Notes: generated by a model not told the origin, from the letters alone. DNA of 64,000 nt from Solimonas marina (GCF_012241385.1 NZ_JAAVXB010000007.1:1-64000); one strand, 5' to 3'. Numbered from the stretch's first letter, positions 46,261-53,918 are shown. A program made the numbers and translations.

Positions 46261-46616
46261 TCCCCCGCCTGCCCGCTGAGCGTGAGCGCCAGGGCGTCGC
46301 CGGCGAGCTTGCGCTGCGGTCCTTTCAGCGTGTTGAGTTTCGCGGCGAGGTCGAGCAAGTCCGTATGCGGCGCCGTGACGAGGTACTGAGACAGCTCCTG
46401 CGGCGTCCCGCTCTTGCCGGCCACCGTCGCGTAGCGGTTCACGATGTAACGCGGAAGCGCACTGGCGGCAATGAGTCGCTGTAGCTGCTCGACGTTGCGC
46501 ACGGTGGCGCGCTGAGCGGCTTTCCGTGCCATCTGACCGAGCACTGCGCCGACCGGGCCGCCGGCGGTGTAGCCGGCCTTTGCGACGGCGCGGATAGGGG
46601 CATCGATCGATTGCAT
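46257..46616 (-). CDS. Hypothetical element protein
   Basis: A 119-residue protein from the ATG at 46616, with AGGAG 8 bases upstream; the longer frame from 46670 lacks this. It begins MQSIDAPIRAVAKAGYTAGG with a Gly/Ala-rich segment and then a basic helical region (ARKAAQRATVRNVEQLQRLI). There is no signal peptide and no recognisable family. It is coupled to the next small gene by ATGA. Confidence 0.55.
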   Translation of the reverse strand: MQSIDAPIRAVAKAGYTAGGPVGAVLGQMARKAAQRATVRNVEQLQRLIAASALPRYIVNRYATVAGKSGTPQELSQYLVTAPHTDLLDLAAKLNTLKGPQRKLAGDALALTLSGQAGE

Positions 46617-46698
46617 GGCACGTTCTCCTGTTGCCTTGGATGATCGCGGTTTGACGCGAGAAGTCTGCATAGCGGGGCGAGCAGCTCGCGCAGGGGTG

Positions 46699-46899
46699 TT
46701 AACTCGATGTAAACCAGATGTGCGCAGGGCCTCTGCAACCGGCCCGACGGTCTCGGCCGGCGTTCGGCCGTCCGACGGCGGTCTGCCTCATCCGGCTCCG
46801 CTTAAGTCTCAGCGGACTCGCGAGTCCTCGCGAATATTCGCGAGGACTCAGGAAATATTGCGGCATCGGGCCCTGTGCCAATTTTTTCGGCGTGCTCAT
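46699..46899 (-). CDS. Possible small basic protein, coupled to zinc-ribbon gene
   Basis: A 66-residue frame starting MSTPKKLAQGPMPQYF whose ATG overlaps the preceding stop (ATGA at 46896-46899). It is Arg-rich. A 28-bp perfect palindrome (46822-46849) lies within it and encodes SPREYSRGL, so the DNA structure and not the protein may be what is conserved. Confidence 0.35.
   Translation of the reverse strand: MSTPKKLAQGPMPQYFLSPREYSRGLASPLRLKRSRMRQTAVGRPNAGRDRRAGCRGPAHIWFTSS
46822..46849. repeat. 28-bp perfect palindrome
   Basis: GAGTCCTCGCGAAT is followed directly by its exact complement ATTCGCGAGGACTC. A second small palindrome GACTCGCGAGTC overlaps its left end (46815-46826). The size and perfection suggest a dimeric protein-binding site or a cruciform-forming origin element. 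Confidence 0.7.
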
Positions 46900-47105
46900 G
46901 TGGTGCACCGCCGCTGAATCAATGCGAGCAGCGCGACGTCCTGAAATGCACGTCGCGCCGGCTGTTCGCTGGCGACACGTACGCCCGAGACGAGTAGCTT
47001 GAAGGCGCTGCATCGACCGCAGGCGCCGCATTGGTCCCAGCTCAGCCGAGCCCCTGGGGAACGCGCAGACTGGCTGCGAGTGTGCCCGCCGCATTTGCAG
47101 ATCAT
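46896..47105 (-). CDS. Zinc-ribbon-like small element protein
   Basis: A 69-residue protein from the ATG at 47105. Cysteines are arranged as MICKCGG near the start and CGACGRC some 20 residues later, a probable zinc-binding pair, followed by FKLLVSGVRVASEQPARRAFQDV. Such short Cys-rich proteins occur in phages as transcriptional co-regulators; the role here is inferred only. Confidence 0.5.
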   Translation of the reverse strand: MICKCGGHTRSQSARSPGARLSWDQCGACGRCSAFKLLVSGVRVASEQPARRAFQDVALLALIQRRCTT

Positions 47106-47246
47106 GCGCTGCACTCCATGCCGCCGGCCGTTGCGAGCCATGCGACAAACACGCGCAACTGATCATCTGCGCTGATGCTAGGAAGCAATGCCGCCCAGAG
47201 CCAAAGCGCGGCGCTTTCGCGCTGCACCCCCTGGTAACTTACCTGT

Positions 47247-47318
47247 GTAGCCGTTTTGACTACCGTGGCAATCGGCCTTTTGTCTTCACGGTAGCCAAAA
47301 TGGCTACCGTGCTTTTTT
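47247..47318. repeat. Repeated dyads beside the replication-like gene
   Basis: CACGGTAGCCA and TGGCTACCGTG (47287-47311) form an 11-bp perfect dyad around AAA, followed by six T on the plus strand. A related but imperfect dyad, GTAGCCGTTTTGACTACCGT, lies at 47247-47266. The copies could be iterons, an operator, or, for the right one, a plus-strand terminator. Confidence 0.5.
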
Positions 47319-47694
47319 GTGGCTGCCAGCGGGCGTAGTCCTTCGTCGCGGTGGCACCGTCGCGTTCGGCCAGGGGCTCGTTGGTCAGCGCGTAGACCGT
47401 GGCCTGCTTTGTTTTGCGGTTGAACGCGCCGGCTTCAATCATGCGCACCCAACCGCGGTCGAGCAGCTCGTCGCGTGCGCTCTGTGCGCGGCGCTGCCCG
47501 ACGTTGCCCATGCGTTCCTGCATCTGGCGCACGCTCAGGAAGACGCGGTTCTCGCCGCCGTTGTAAAGCGCGCGGAACTCGATCAACAGGGCACGGGCGT
47601 CAGTCGACAACGTGCGATAGGCCGGAAACTCGTGCTCCCAGCCGTAAATCCGCACGTGCGAATCGCCGATTTTCGGCCTGCGCCTCTTCTTCAC
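47260..47694 (-). CDS. Winged-helix, replication-initiator-like element protein
   Basis: A 144-residue basic protein starting at a GTG (47694) that overlaps the upstream stop as GTGA. It begins KKRRRPKIGDSHVRIYGWEH and contains a winged-helix-like stretch (LSTDARALLIEFRALYNGG, LSVRQMQERMGNVGQRRAQSARDELLDRGWV, WVRMIEAGAFNRKTKQATVY). This layout is common in proteins near the alpA gene of small elements and resembles plasmid-type initiators or regulators. Its 3' end carries the dyad repeats at 47287-47311. Confidence 0.6.
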   Translation of the reverse strand: MKKRRRPKIGDSHVRIYGWEHEFPAYRTLSTDARALLIEFRALYNGGENRVFLSVRQMQERMGNVGQRRAQSARDELLDRGWVRMIEAGAFNRKTKQATVYALTNEPLAERDGATATKDYARWQPQKSTVAILATVKTKGRLPR

Positions 47695-47951
47695 GACCCG
47701 GCACCATTGCCGCTGTGCAGCAAGTAGAGGCCGACACGGTGTTTGCGGCCAGCGTCGGTATATGCCTCCGTCCAGACCAGTTCGATCGGCTCGCCGTGCT
47801 TGTGGCGCAGTTCGTGAACGCGCGCCGCCGGCATCAGGATGTCGAGGTCACGGCGCAGTTCGATCGTCGTCGCCGGCCCCTTGCGCAGACGATGTAACAG
47901 CCGCTGGCGCTGAGCTGCGCCGCTATTCGGATGATCGCGGGAGGTGTTCAC
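47691..47951 (-). CDS. HTH_39-like DNA-binding protein
   Basis: An 86-residue protein from a GTG at 47951 that overlaps the preceding stop by one base. It reads RQRLLHRLRKGPATTIELRR, then LDILMPAARVHELRHKHG and RKHRVGLYLL, matching the helix-turn-helix plus beta-hairpin plan of the HTH_39 group found in phages and genomic islands. Likely a regulator of the element. Confidence 0.65.
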   Translation of the reverse strand: MNTSRDHPNSGAAQRQRLLHRLRKGPATTIELRRDLDILMPAARVHELRHKHGEPIELVWTEAYTDAGRKHRVGLYLLHSGNGAGS

Positions 47952-48232
47952 TATGCGCCCCCCGACGAAACCTCGTTGGGCTCCGGCTTAGCAGTCTTGC
48001 GCTGGGCTGCGAGGCCCCGGATGTAAGCCAGGACTTCGCTTTCGAGGAAAAAGCGGTTGCGGCCGCGCGTAATCGGTTTCGGGAAGTTCGGATCGTTGGC
48101 GATCGCCGTGTAGACGCTGGTGCGGCTCTTGAAGCCGACCATCTCGCGGCATTCGTCGAAACTGATGAGGCGGAAGCGATGGAACTTGTCGCTCGCTTCG
48201 GCCGACCGTGGGGCGGGGGAAAGCATATTCAC
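47951..48232 (-). CDS. AlpA-like regulator/excisionase
   Basis: A 93-residue MerR/AlpA-type HTH protein. The GTG at 48232 has GGAG at good distance; an ATG two codons later is possible. The core FRLISFDECREMVGFKSRTS, then VYTAIANDPNFPKPI and NRFFLESEVLAYIRG is typical of AlpA proteins, which activate integrase or act as excision factors in P4-like elements. It is in the expected place, between the integrase side and the replication-like genes. Confidence 0.8.
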   Translation of the reverse strand: MNMLSPAPRSAEASDKFHRFRLISFDECREMVGFKSRTSVYTAIANDPNFPKPITRGRNRFFLESEVLAYIRGLAAQRKTAKPEPNEVSSGGA

Positions 48233-48309
48233 CGTCGATCTCCATGTTTAACCCCGCACGTCGGCGGGCATGGGTTCAACAGCTTAAGCAGATGCGGCCT
48301 TAAATCACC

Positions 48310-48870
48310 CTAATTATTTGCCCGGAAACTTGCCGCGTCGACCTCCAGCGGTTCGTCGGACGCAACTAAGGCGTCCATTTTCCTAGTGCTAGTGATCGCC
48401 AGCTCTACAGTTTTCTGGCTTTTACCTCTATTTTTGGCCACGCGAGAGATAGCCTGACCATGCTTCAAACCGCCGGCCTTCAACGATTCCACTTCGTCTG
48501 CAATATTTGCGTCGCGGTGGGGCGCTTTCTTGTTCTTCCGGACTTTGCGATTGACGTGCGGCGCAATGACGAAGGCTTCGCCCAGTGTTCCGATTTCATG
48601 CGATCGAAAGCGGCTCCACCCTGCCGTTACAACATCCGCCGCCCATGCTGGGCAAGCAGTCCCGCGCTCAATCGCATACATAGCGGCTTCGAAGGCGATG
48701 GCCGCGGGGTCTGTTTCCGATGACACGGAGTCCCAGGGCCAAGGCCACGGACACATCGTTTCGACAGGCCTCTGTGTAGCGCTCAGATCATCGTAAACAG
48801 CGCGCAGCGCATCAAGATAGGCCTCATGATCGGGGCTCGTCGACGGCTCGTCGATGCAACCCTCAGCCAC
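48310..48870 (-). CDS. Hypothetical element protein
   Basis: A protein of about 186 residues if it starts at the GTG at 48870, three bases after the higA stop; the frame is open further upstream inside higA. Trp/Pro-rich PWPWPWDSV and a middle helical region precede a basic C-terminal segment (IADEVESLKAGGLKHGQAIS) that could be a HTH. No family recognised. Unlike the tightly packed neighbours, it ends 77 bases before alpA. Confidence 0.5.
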   Translation of the reverse strand: MAEGCIDEPSTSPDHEAYLDALRAVYDDLSATQRPVETMCPWPWPWDSVSSETDPAAIAFEAAMYAIERGTACPAWAADVVTAGWSRFRSHEIGTLGEAFVIAPHVNRKVRKNKKAPHRDANIADEVESLKAGGLKHGQAISRVAKNRGKSQKTVELAITSTRKMDALVASDEPLEVDAASFRANN

Positions 48871-48872
48871 GG

Positions 48873-49181
48873 CTACGCTGCCACGGCTGTCTGCATCAAC
48901 GGCTTGATCTTCGCGATGGCGCTGCCCGCCGCATCCTCGGCGCACTGCATATCGTAGTTCGTTTGCAGGTTCAGCCAGCTCTGTGCGTCGGTCTTGAAGA
49001 AACGCGCCAGGCGCAGCGCAGTGTCGGCACTGATGCCGCGACGCTCGCGGACGATCTCGTTGACGCGGGCCGGCGTGACATCGATCGCGCGCGCCAGCGC
49101 GTTGCTCGAAAGACCGAGCGGAATCATATACTCCTCGCGCAGGATTTCGCCGGGGTGAATCGGCTTCAGTTTCTTCGCCAT
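48873..49181 (-). CDS. higA: HigA-type antitoxin
   Basis: A 102-residue XRE-type antitoxin. It starts with the HigA signature IHPGEILREEYMIPLGLSSN, then ALARAIDVTPARVNEIVRER (HTH) and ADTALRLARFFKTDAQSWLN. It binds and neutralises HigB and represses the pair's promoter. It follows higB by 12 bases, the usual toxin-first order. It probably stabilises the integrated element. Confidence 0.93.
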   Translation of the reverse strand: MAKKLKPIHPGEILREEYMIPLGLSSNALARAIDVTPARVNEIVRERRGISADTALRLARFFKTDAQSWLNLQTNYDMQCAEDAAGSAIAKIKPLMQTAVAA

Positions 49182-49193
49182 GTTCGTGCTCCG

Positions 49194-49475
49194 TCAGTGA
49201 TAATCCACGATCTCAACGTCTTTCGGTCCCTGCGCGGTCCAGACAAAGCACACGCGGAACTGATCGTTGACGCGGATGCTGTGCTGCCCCTTGCGGTCGC
49301 CCTTGAGGGCCTGAAGAAGGTTACGCGGCGGCGAGCGCAGGAAGTCCAGCGTCATCGCTGCGTCTAGTTGCGCCAGCTTTCGCCGCGCCACCGCCTCGAT
49401 GTTCACGAACCGCGCCACGCGCTTCCGCTCATGCAGGGCTTTGGTGTCGGCGCACTTGAAGGACAGGATCGCCAT
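49194..49475 (-). CDS. higB: HigB/RelE-family toxin
   Basis: A 93-residue ribosome-dependent mRNA interferase of the HigB type. Typical motifs are FKCADTKALHERKRV near the N-terminus, the basic SPPRNLLQALKGDRKGQHSI loop and the C-terminal strand VNDQFRVCFVW with the family Arg. All positions expected of an active toxin seem present. Encoded with higA downstream. Confidence 0.92.
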   Translation of the reverse strand: MAILSFKCADTKALHERKRVARFVNIEAVARRKLAQLDAAMTLDFLRSPPRNLLQALKGDRKGQHSIRVNDQFRVCFVWTAQGPKDVEIVDYH

Positions 49476-49486
49476 GTGCGTATCTT

Positions 49487-49503
49487 ATATCGGAACGCGA
49501 TAT
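49487..49503 (-). promoter_or_regulatory. higBA operator/promoter
   Basis: ATATCG and CGATAT (49487-49503) form an inverted repeat with a 5-base spacer, 12 bases before the higB start. It overlaps a possible -10 (TAAGAT or TATAAG on the minus strand) with TTGCGC upstream, consistent with HigA repression of its own operon. Confidence 0.55.
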
Positions 49504-49614
49504 GGCGCAATGAAAATGTGAACCGCCCGGCCGTCGAGGGGTTTCCCCTGTCCGGCCGGGCGATGCCGCCGGTCACGCGTCGACCGCGGGCTCGGTGCCG
49601 CTGAGCACGATCGT

Positions 49615-49851
49615 TTAGCCGCCGCCTGCCGTCCGTGTCGCCTCGTAGCGCAGTGCGTCCATGACCAGCATGCGCACCCACTGCTCGCCGTCCTTGGCGG
49701 CATCGCTCATCGGCGCGGCGGCGTCGCCGGCTTCCTGCCGCGTGTCCTCCGCGTCGAGCAGGAAGGCGAGTACGTTCACGCAGGAGACGAGCGTGTCGGC
49801 GGTCTGGTCGCTGATGAGGGTGTTTTGCGGGACGCTAAAGGCTTGTTGCAT
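49615..49851 (-). CDS. Hypothetical small element protein
   Basis: A 78-residue protein beginning MQQAFSVPQNTLISDQTADT, acidic in the middle (LLDAEDTRQEAGDAAA) and ending with a Gly run. It lies between integrase and higBA. No family recognised. GC content and codon use fit the element. Confidence 0.5.
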   Translation of the reverse strand: MQQAFSVPQNTLISDQTADTLVSCVNVLAFLLDAEDTRQEAGDAAAPMSDAAKDGEQWVRMLVMDALRYEATRTAGGG

Positions 49852-49941
49852 CGATCGTTACTCCAATGGATGGGCGCAGCCGGTGACAAGTGGGCCGGTT
49901 CGCCTCGAAACCCGTGAATCGCACGGGCGGCGGTGAGAAAT

Positions 49942-51186
49942 TCAGACTGCGCGCAGTGCTGTCACCTTGCGGTCGCCGCGCTTCAACGCATCGCAGTGAT
50001 CGGCCCACGCCTGCATGAGCTTCTGACGCTTGGCCAGGTACTGCGATCGGTTGTAGGCGCGCTTGACCGCGTTCCGCTCCTGGTGGGCAAGCTGGCGTTC
50101 GATCACGTCCGACGGCCATCCGAGCTCATGCAGCAGCGTGGACGCGGTGGCGCGGAACCCATGCGCAGTCGCCTGATCCTTCGAGTACCCGAGCCCGCGC
50201 AGTGCGGCATTGATCGTGTTCTCGCTCATCGGCTTCAGGCGCGATCGTGACGACGGGAAGACGTACCGCGGCGCGTCAAGCCGGAGATCCGGCCCGCGGC
50301 CGGTCAGCGGGTACAGCTCGCGCAGGATGTCGATCACCTGGACCGGCAGCGGCACGACATGCTCACGCCGCATCTTCATCTTGGACGCTGGAATACGCCA
50401 TTCGGCAGCCTCAAGGTTCAGCTCCGGCCATTCCATGCGGCGCAGCTCGCCGGGGCGAACGAACAGCAGTGGCGCGACCTTCAGCGCGCTGGCGACGACG
50501 AACGTCCCCGTGTAGCCGTCGAGGTCGTGCAGCAGCTTGGCGAACGCTGCGGGCTCCGTCACTGCCGCACGGTGGCTCACCTTCGCCGTAGCCAGGGCGC
50601 CACGCAGATCGGCGGATGGATCGCGCTCAGCCCTGCCGGTGGCGATCGCGTACCGGAACACTCGGCCGCAAAGCTGCTTGAGGCGGTGGGCGGTCTCGAT
50701 GCGGCCACGGCCTTCGACGCGACGCAGCACGGCCAGCAGCGCCGGTGCCGTGATGTCGGAAACCGGGCTTTCCCCGATCCACGGAAAGGCCAACCGCTCC
50801 AGCAGCACCCGCGATTTGTCGAGCGTGACGAGGGACAGGTGCTGTTGCTTGCTCAGCCACTCGCGCGCCACGGCCTCAAAGTTGTTCGACAGAGCGGCAA
50901 CCGCGGCCTGCTTGGTGCCCTGACGGTGCACGGACGGATCGACGCCCTGCGCGATCAGCCGGCGACATTCGTCGCGGCGCTGACGCGCATCGGCCAGGCC
51001 GGTATGGGGGTGCACGCCGAGCGACAGCAGTTTGGACTTGCCGTCGTGGCGGTAGCGGAAGCGCCACCATTTCGAGCCGTTCGGGTTTACGAGCAGGAAC
51101 AGGCCGTCGCCGTCATTGAGCTTCAGGGGCTTGGTGCCCGGCTTGATCTTGTCGACCTTGGCGGGGGACAGCAGGTTCGTCGGCAT
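49942..51186 (-). CDS. int: Tyrosine integrase, P4/tRNA-site type
   Basis: Site-specific recombinase of 414 residues from the ATG at 51186 (MPTNLLSPAKVDKIKPGTKP). It has the N-terminal DUF4102-type arm-binding domain (KLNDGDGLFLLVNPNGSKWW), the SAM-like core-binding domain and the catalytic domain with Arg in FVRPGELRRMEW, His-x-x-Arg in AHGFRATAS and the Tyr in RAYNRSQYLAKR. It lies 175 bases from tRNA-Thr, whose 3' end is the target. A possible arm site directly abuts its start, suggesting autoregulation. Confidence 0.96.
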   Translation of the reverse strand: MPTNLLSPAKVDKIKPGTKPLKLNDGDGLFLLVNPNGSKWWRFRYRHDGKSKLLSLGVHPHTGLADARQRRDECRRLIAQGVDPSVHRQGTKQAAVAALSNNFEAVAREWLSKQQHLSLVTLDKSRVLLERLAFPWIGESPVSDITAPALLAVLRRVEGRGRIETAHRLKQLCGRVFRYAIATGRAERDPSADLRGALATAKVSHRAAVTEPAAFAKLLHDLDGYTGTFVVASALKVAPLLFVRPGELRRMEWPELNLEAAEWRIPASKMKMRREHVVPLPVQVIDILRELYPLTGRGPDLRLDAPRYVFPSSRSRLKPMSENTINAALRGLGYSKDQATAHGFRATASTLLHELGWPSDVIERQLAHQERNAVKRAYNRSQYLAKRQKLMQAWADHCDALKRGDRKVTALRAV

Positions 51187-51247
51187 GTGGGTAACTCCGG
51201 GGACGGAATGCGGGCCGACACCCAAGTTACCCACGAAGTTACCCACG
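51187..51247. promoter_or_regulatory. Putative integrase arm sites, right end
   Basis: GTTACCCACG occurs at 51226-51235 and 51238-51247 as a direct repeat with 12-base period, and its inverse GTGGGTAAC at 51187-51195 immediately precedes the int ATG. The left end has TTACCCACGA at 44802-44811. The set resembles arm-type integrase sites overlapping the int control region. Confidence 0.55.
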
Positions 51248-51301
51248 TCAAGCAATGGTCAGGGGCGGTCAACCATGGACGGAGAAAAGCACAAAACCAA
51301 C

Positions 51302-51325
51302 AAAAAACCGCGCATTAGCGCGGTT
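51302..51325 (-). terminator. Terminator downstream of tRNA-Thr supplied by the element
   Basis: AACCGCGC and GCGCGGTT enclose ATTA; on the minus strand a run of six T follows. It stands 35 bases past the tRNA 3' end, inside the element, and can replace the ancestral terminator displaced to 44671-44703. Confidence 0.75.
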
Positions 51326-51360
51326 ATCTGTACGTCCCTGGGCCTCGATGGACCCTTGAA

Positions 51361-51436
<76 letters not shown>

Positions 51437-51712
51437 CCAAGGGGCGCGAATTATAGGGCGCTCGATCGGCAGGGACAATGCCGAACTCGTGAATATCCGC
51501 CATTTTGCCGCCGAAACTGCGCTGGCACGCGGAAAAATCCCGGCCAGGCGCCATCGCCGTAGCGGCGCGGACGATGAAGAGTGCGTCATTTATGCGCGAG
51601 CGCGGCGCTCGCGGCATGGATCTTGTTGCCGATGCGCCGCGTTCGCGCAGGGAACGGGCGCAAATCCACCCGCATCCGCGGTCACCTTTCCCCCGACACC
51701 GACTCGATTCCG

Positions 51713-53521
51713 ATGAAACTGCATCCGCTGCACCCCGCGCTGCCGATCGCGGCGCTAGCGTTGTTCGCCGCCATGGTCGCCGTCCCCAGCCGTGCCGCCA
51801 CCGATGACACCACGGCCATCGTTCATGCACAGATTTTCGATGCCGCCGGCACCGCACCGTATCGCGGCACACTACTGATCCGCGACGGTCGCATAGCCGC
51901 GCTCGGCCCCGACGTGAAAGTCCCCCTGCACGCCACAGTGATCGACGCCAAGGGCGAGACCCTGATGCCCGGCATCTTCGACCTGCACACGCACTGGACG
52001 CCGAGCAGCACGCCGGCCTACACGCCGCAGATCGCCCTCGCCTACCTGGCGACCGGCGTCACCACGGTCGACGACTTCAACGCCGCGCCGGAGTCCTATG
52101 CCCCGCGCCGGCAGTGGCTGTCGACGCTGTACGCGCCGCACGTCAACTTCGCCGCGCGCATCAGCACGCCGCTCGGCCATGGCGCCGACTGGGCCGACCA
52201 GAACACCACGCGCTGGGTCAACACGCCGGCCTCGGCGCGGCGCGCCGTCGATGCGGTCGCGGCCTATCATCCGGACCTGATCAAAGCCTTCACCGACGGT
52301 TGGCGTTACGGCGCCGCGCCCGACAACACCAGCATGGACGAGGAAACCCTCGCGGCGCTGGTCGACGAGGCGCATAAGTTCGGCCTCAAGGTGGCGACGC
52401 ACACGGTCACCATCGATCGTGGCCGCATCGCCGCCGAGGCCGGCGTCGACATCATCGCGCACAGCCTGCAGGATCGGCCGATCGACGCCGAGACACTGGC
52501 ACTGATCAAGAAGGCCGGCACGTACTACATCCCGACGCTGGCGGTCTATGAGCCGATCAAACCGGACCGGCCGCTGCCATATCCGATCGATGATCCACGC
52601 ATGCAGGCACGCCTGCATCGATTCGACGACGCGCTGCACAATCTCAAGGCCGTCTACGACGCCGGCATCCCGGTCGCAGTCGGCACCGACGCCGGCATGT
52701 TTGCGCACCGTGGCGCCACCGAACACGAACTGGAGCTGATGGTGCGCGCCGGCCTGACGCCCGAACAGGCACTGATCGCGGCAACGCGCACCAGCGCATC
52801 GGCACTCAAGCTGCAGGATGATCGCGGCACACTGGAAGTCGGCAAACGCGCCGACCTGATCCTCGTCGACGGCACACCGTGGACCGACATCACAGCGATG
52901 CGCAAGGTGCAGCGCACCTTCGTCGACGGCGTGCTGGTCTACGGACCGGGCGCAAAGATTCCGCCGACCAACCGCATCGATCACATGCCGGCGATCAAGG
53001 TGCCGGCGCTGGTCGACGACTTCGAACGTGACGACGGCCGCACCGCCCTCGATACGCTGCGCGTCGATGAAGCCGATGGCGGTCAAGACCGCACGATCCA
53101 GACGACGACCACGATCACCCACGGCGACGGCAAGGCCCTGCTGGTGGCCGCACAACTGTCGAGCGAGCCGGACGCTTTCGCCAGCGCGATCCTGCCGCTG
53201 AGCCGCGGCCAGATCGCACCGGCCGATCTGCGCCAGTACCACGGTGTGCGCCTGCAGATTCGTGGGGAGGTCGGCCGCGGCGCCGTCGCATTGCGCACGG
53301 CCGGGTCGCTGCGCTGGCAACACGACATCAGCGTCGGCGCGCATTGGGCGTCGGTGGACGTGCCGTTTAATGAACTGGCGGCCCTCAAGCCTGCGCACGT
53401 CGGCCTGGCGGCGGCCGACACAAGCTGGGCAGGCGACGACCTGACCGGCATCGCAGTCGTCGGCTACGGCGCCCCGGGCCAGAAGATCTGGCTCGAAATC
53501 GACGACGTTCGCTTCTACTGA
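51713..53521 (+). CDS. Secreted amidohydrolase with C-terminal CIA30-like domain
   Basis: A 602-residue exported protein. The ATG at 51713 starts a signal peptide (about 1-28, ending VPSRA). Residues about 35-430 are a metal-dependent amidohydrolase: FDLHTH (metal His pair), the probable bridging Lys in DLIKAF, His in VATHTV and IIAHSL, and the catalytic Asp in AVGTDAG, with the final KRADLILVDGTPW strand. From about 440 a beta-sandwich module follows (VDDFERDDGRTALDTLRV to WLEIDDVRFY), resembling CIA30/carbohydrate-binding folds. Substrate is unknown; imidazolone- or dipeptide-like amides are possible. The 276 bases upstream hold no other gene. Confidence 0.85.
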   Translation: MKLHPLHPALPIAALALFAAMVAVPSRAATDDTTAIVHAQIFDAAGTAPYRGTLLIRDGRIAALGPDVKVPLHATVIDAKGETLMPGIFDLHTHWTPSSTPAYTPQIALAYLATGVTTVDDFNAAPESYAPRRQWLSTLYAPHVNFAARISTPLGHGADWADQNTTRWVNTPASARRAVDAVAAYHPDLIKAFTDGWRYGAAPDNTSMDEETLAALVDEAHKFGLKVATHTVTIDRGRIAAEAGVDIIAHSLQDRPIDAETLALIKKAGTYYIPTLAVYEPIKPDRPLPYPIDDPRMQARLHRFDDALHNLKAVYDAGIPVAVGTDAGMFAHRGATEHELELMVRAGLTPEQALIAATRTSASALKLQDDRGTLEVGKRADLILVDGTPWTDITAMRKVQRTFVDGVLVYGPGAKIPPTNRIDHMPAIKVPALVDDFERDDGRTALDTLRVDEADGGQDRTIQTTTTITHGDGKALLVAAQLSSEPDAFASAILPLSRGQIAPADLRQYHGVRLQIRGEVGRGAVALRTAGSLRWQHDISVGAHWASVDVPFNELAALKPAHVGLAAADTSWAGDDLTGIAVVGYGAPGQKIWLEIDDVRFY

Positions 53522-53737
53522 CCCAAAACGCCCGCGGACGCCGGATGCCCCCGCGGCGTCCGAGGGCGCGGCAAGAATCCCGCAAGAGCGCCATCCAAGG
53601 GGCTTTCGTCGCACACAGCGCATCGCGGGATACGCCACCGGGCTCTGGCGCGGCTGCGCATCTGGCCAAAGCGTCAGAAGCGCTTTGAAGCGAGCGTCAG
53701 CGAGGCCGCAGGCCGCGGCCCAGGGACGGGCCGCGCC

Positions 53738-53792
53738 ATCCCTCTCTCGCTGTTCACCCTGCAAAAACAAAAAAGCCCCATTCAAGGGGCTT
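53738..53792 (+). repeat. 55-bp direct repeat, copy 1
   Basis: Runs from ATCCCTCTCTCGCTGTTCAC to ATTCAAGGGGCTT and is identical to copy 2 at 53853-53907, a spacing of 115 bases. It includes the left arm and most of the right arm of the terminator stem, but loses the T-run after GGGGCTT. Confidence 0.9.
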
Positions 53793-53852
53793 GTTCCGCG
53801 GGTAGCATGTCGCGGGGCACGCCGCCGGACCCGGGCGCTGCCGCGCCTTCGA

Positions 53853-53907
53853 ATCCCTCTCTCGCTGTTCACCCTGCAAAAACAAAAAAGCCCCATTCAA
53901 GGGGCTT
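53853..53907 (+). repeat. 55-bp direct repeat, copy 2
   Basis: Identical to copy 1. Four extra upstream bases extend it to TTCGAATCCCTCTCTC, which equals the T-loop and acceptor side of tRNA-Ser. It thus mirrors, in inverted orientation, the 3' end of the real tRNA-Ser(GGA) across the shared terminator. Confidence 0.9.
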
Positions 53908-53914
53908 TTTTGTT
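53881..53914 (-). terminator. Terminator of tRNA-Ser(GGA)
   Basis: AACAAAAAAGCCCC and GGGGCTTTTTTGTT form a 14-bp stem around ATTCAA. On the minus strand it follows the tRNA by 4 bases and is followed by further T. Confidence 0.9.
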
Positions 53915-53918
53915 TTTG

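Larger units (their letters stand above)
53522..53918. other. Gene-free region with tRNA-Ser and terminator fragments
   Basis: No protein gene is supported. The region holds two 55-bp direct repeats containing tRNA-Ser 3'-like sequence (ATCCCTCTCTC) and a terminator stem, followed by the true tRNA-Ser(GGA) on the opposite strand. Confidence 0.7.

Noticed and set aside
53849-53870. A second tRNA-Ser gene on the plus strand
   Set aside because: Only the T-loop and acceptor-like end is present; no D or anticodon arm can be drawn, so it is treated as a fragment.
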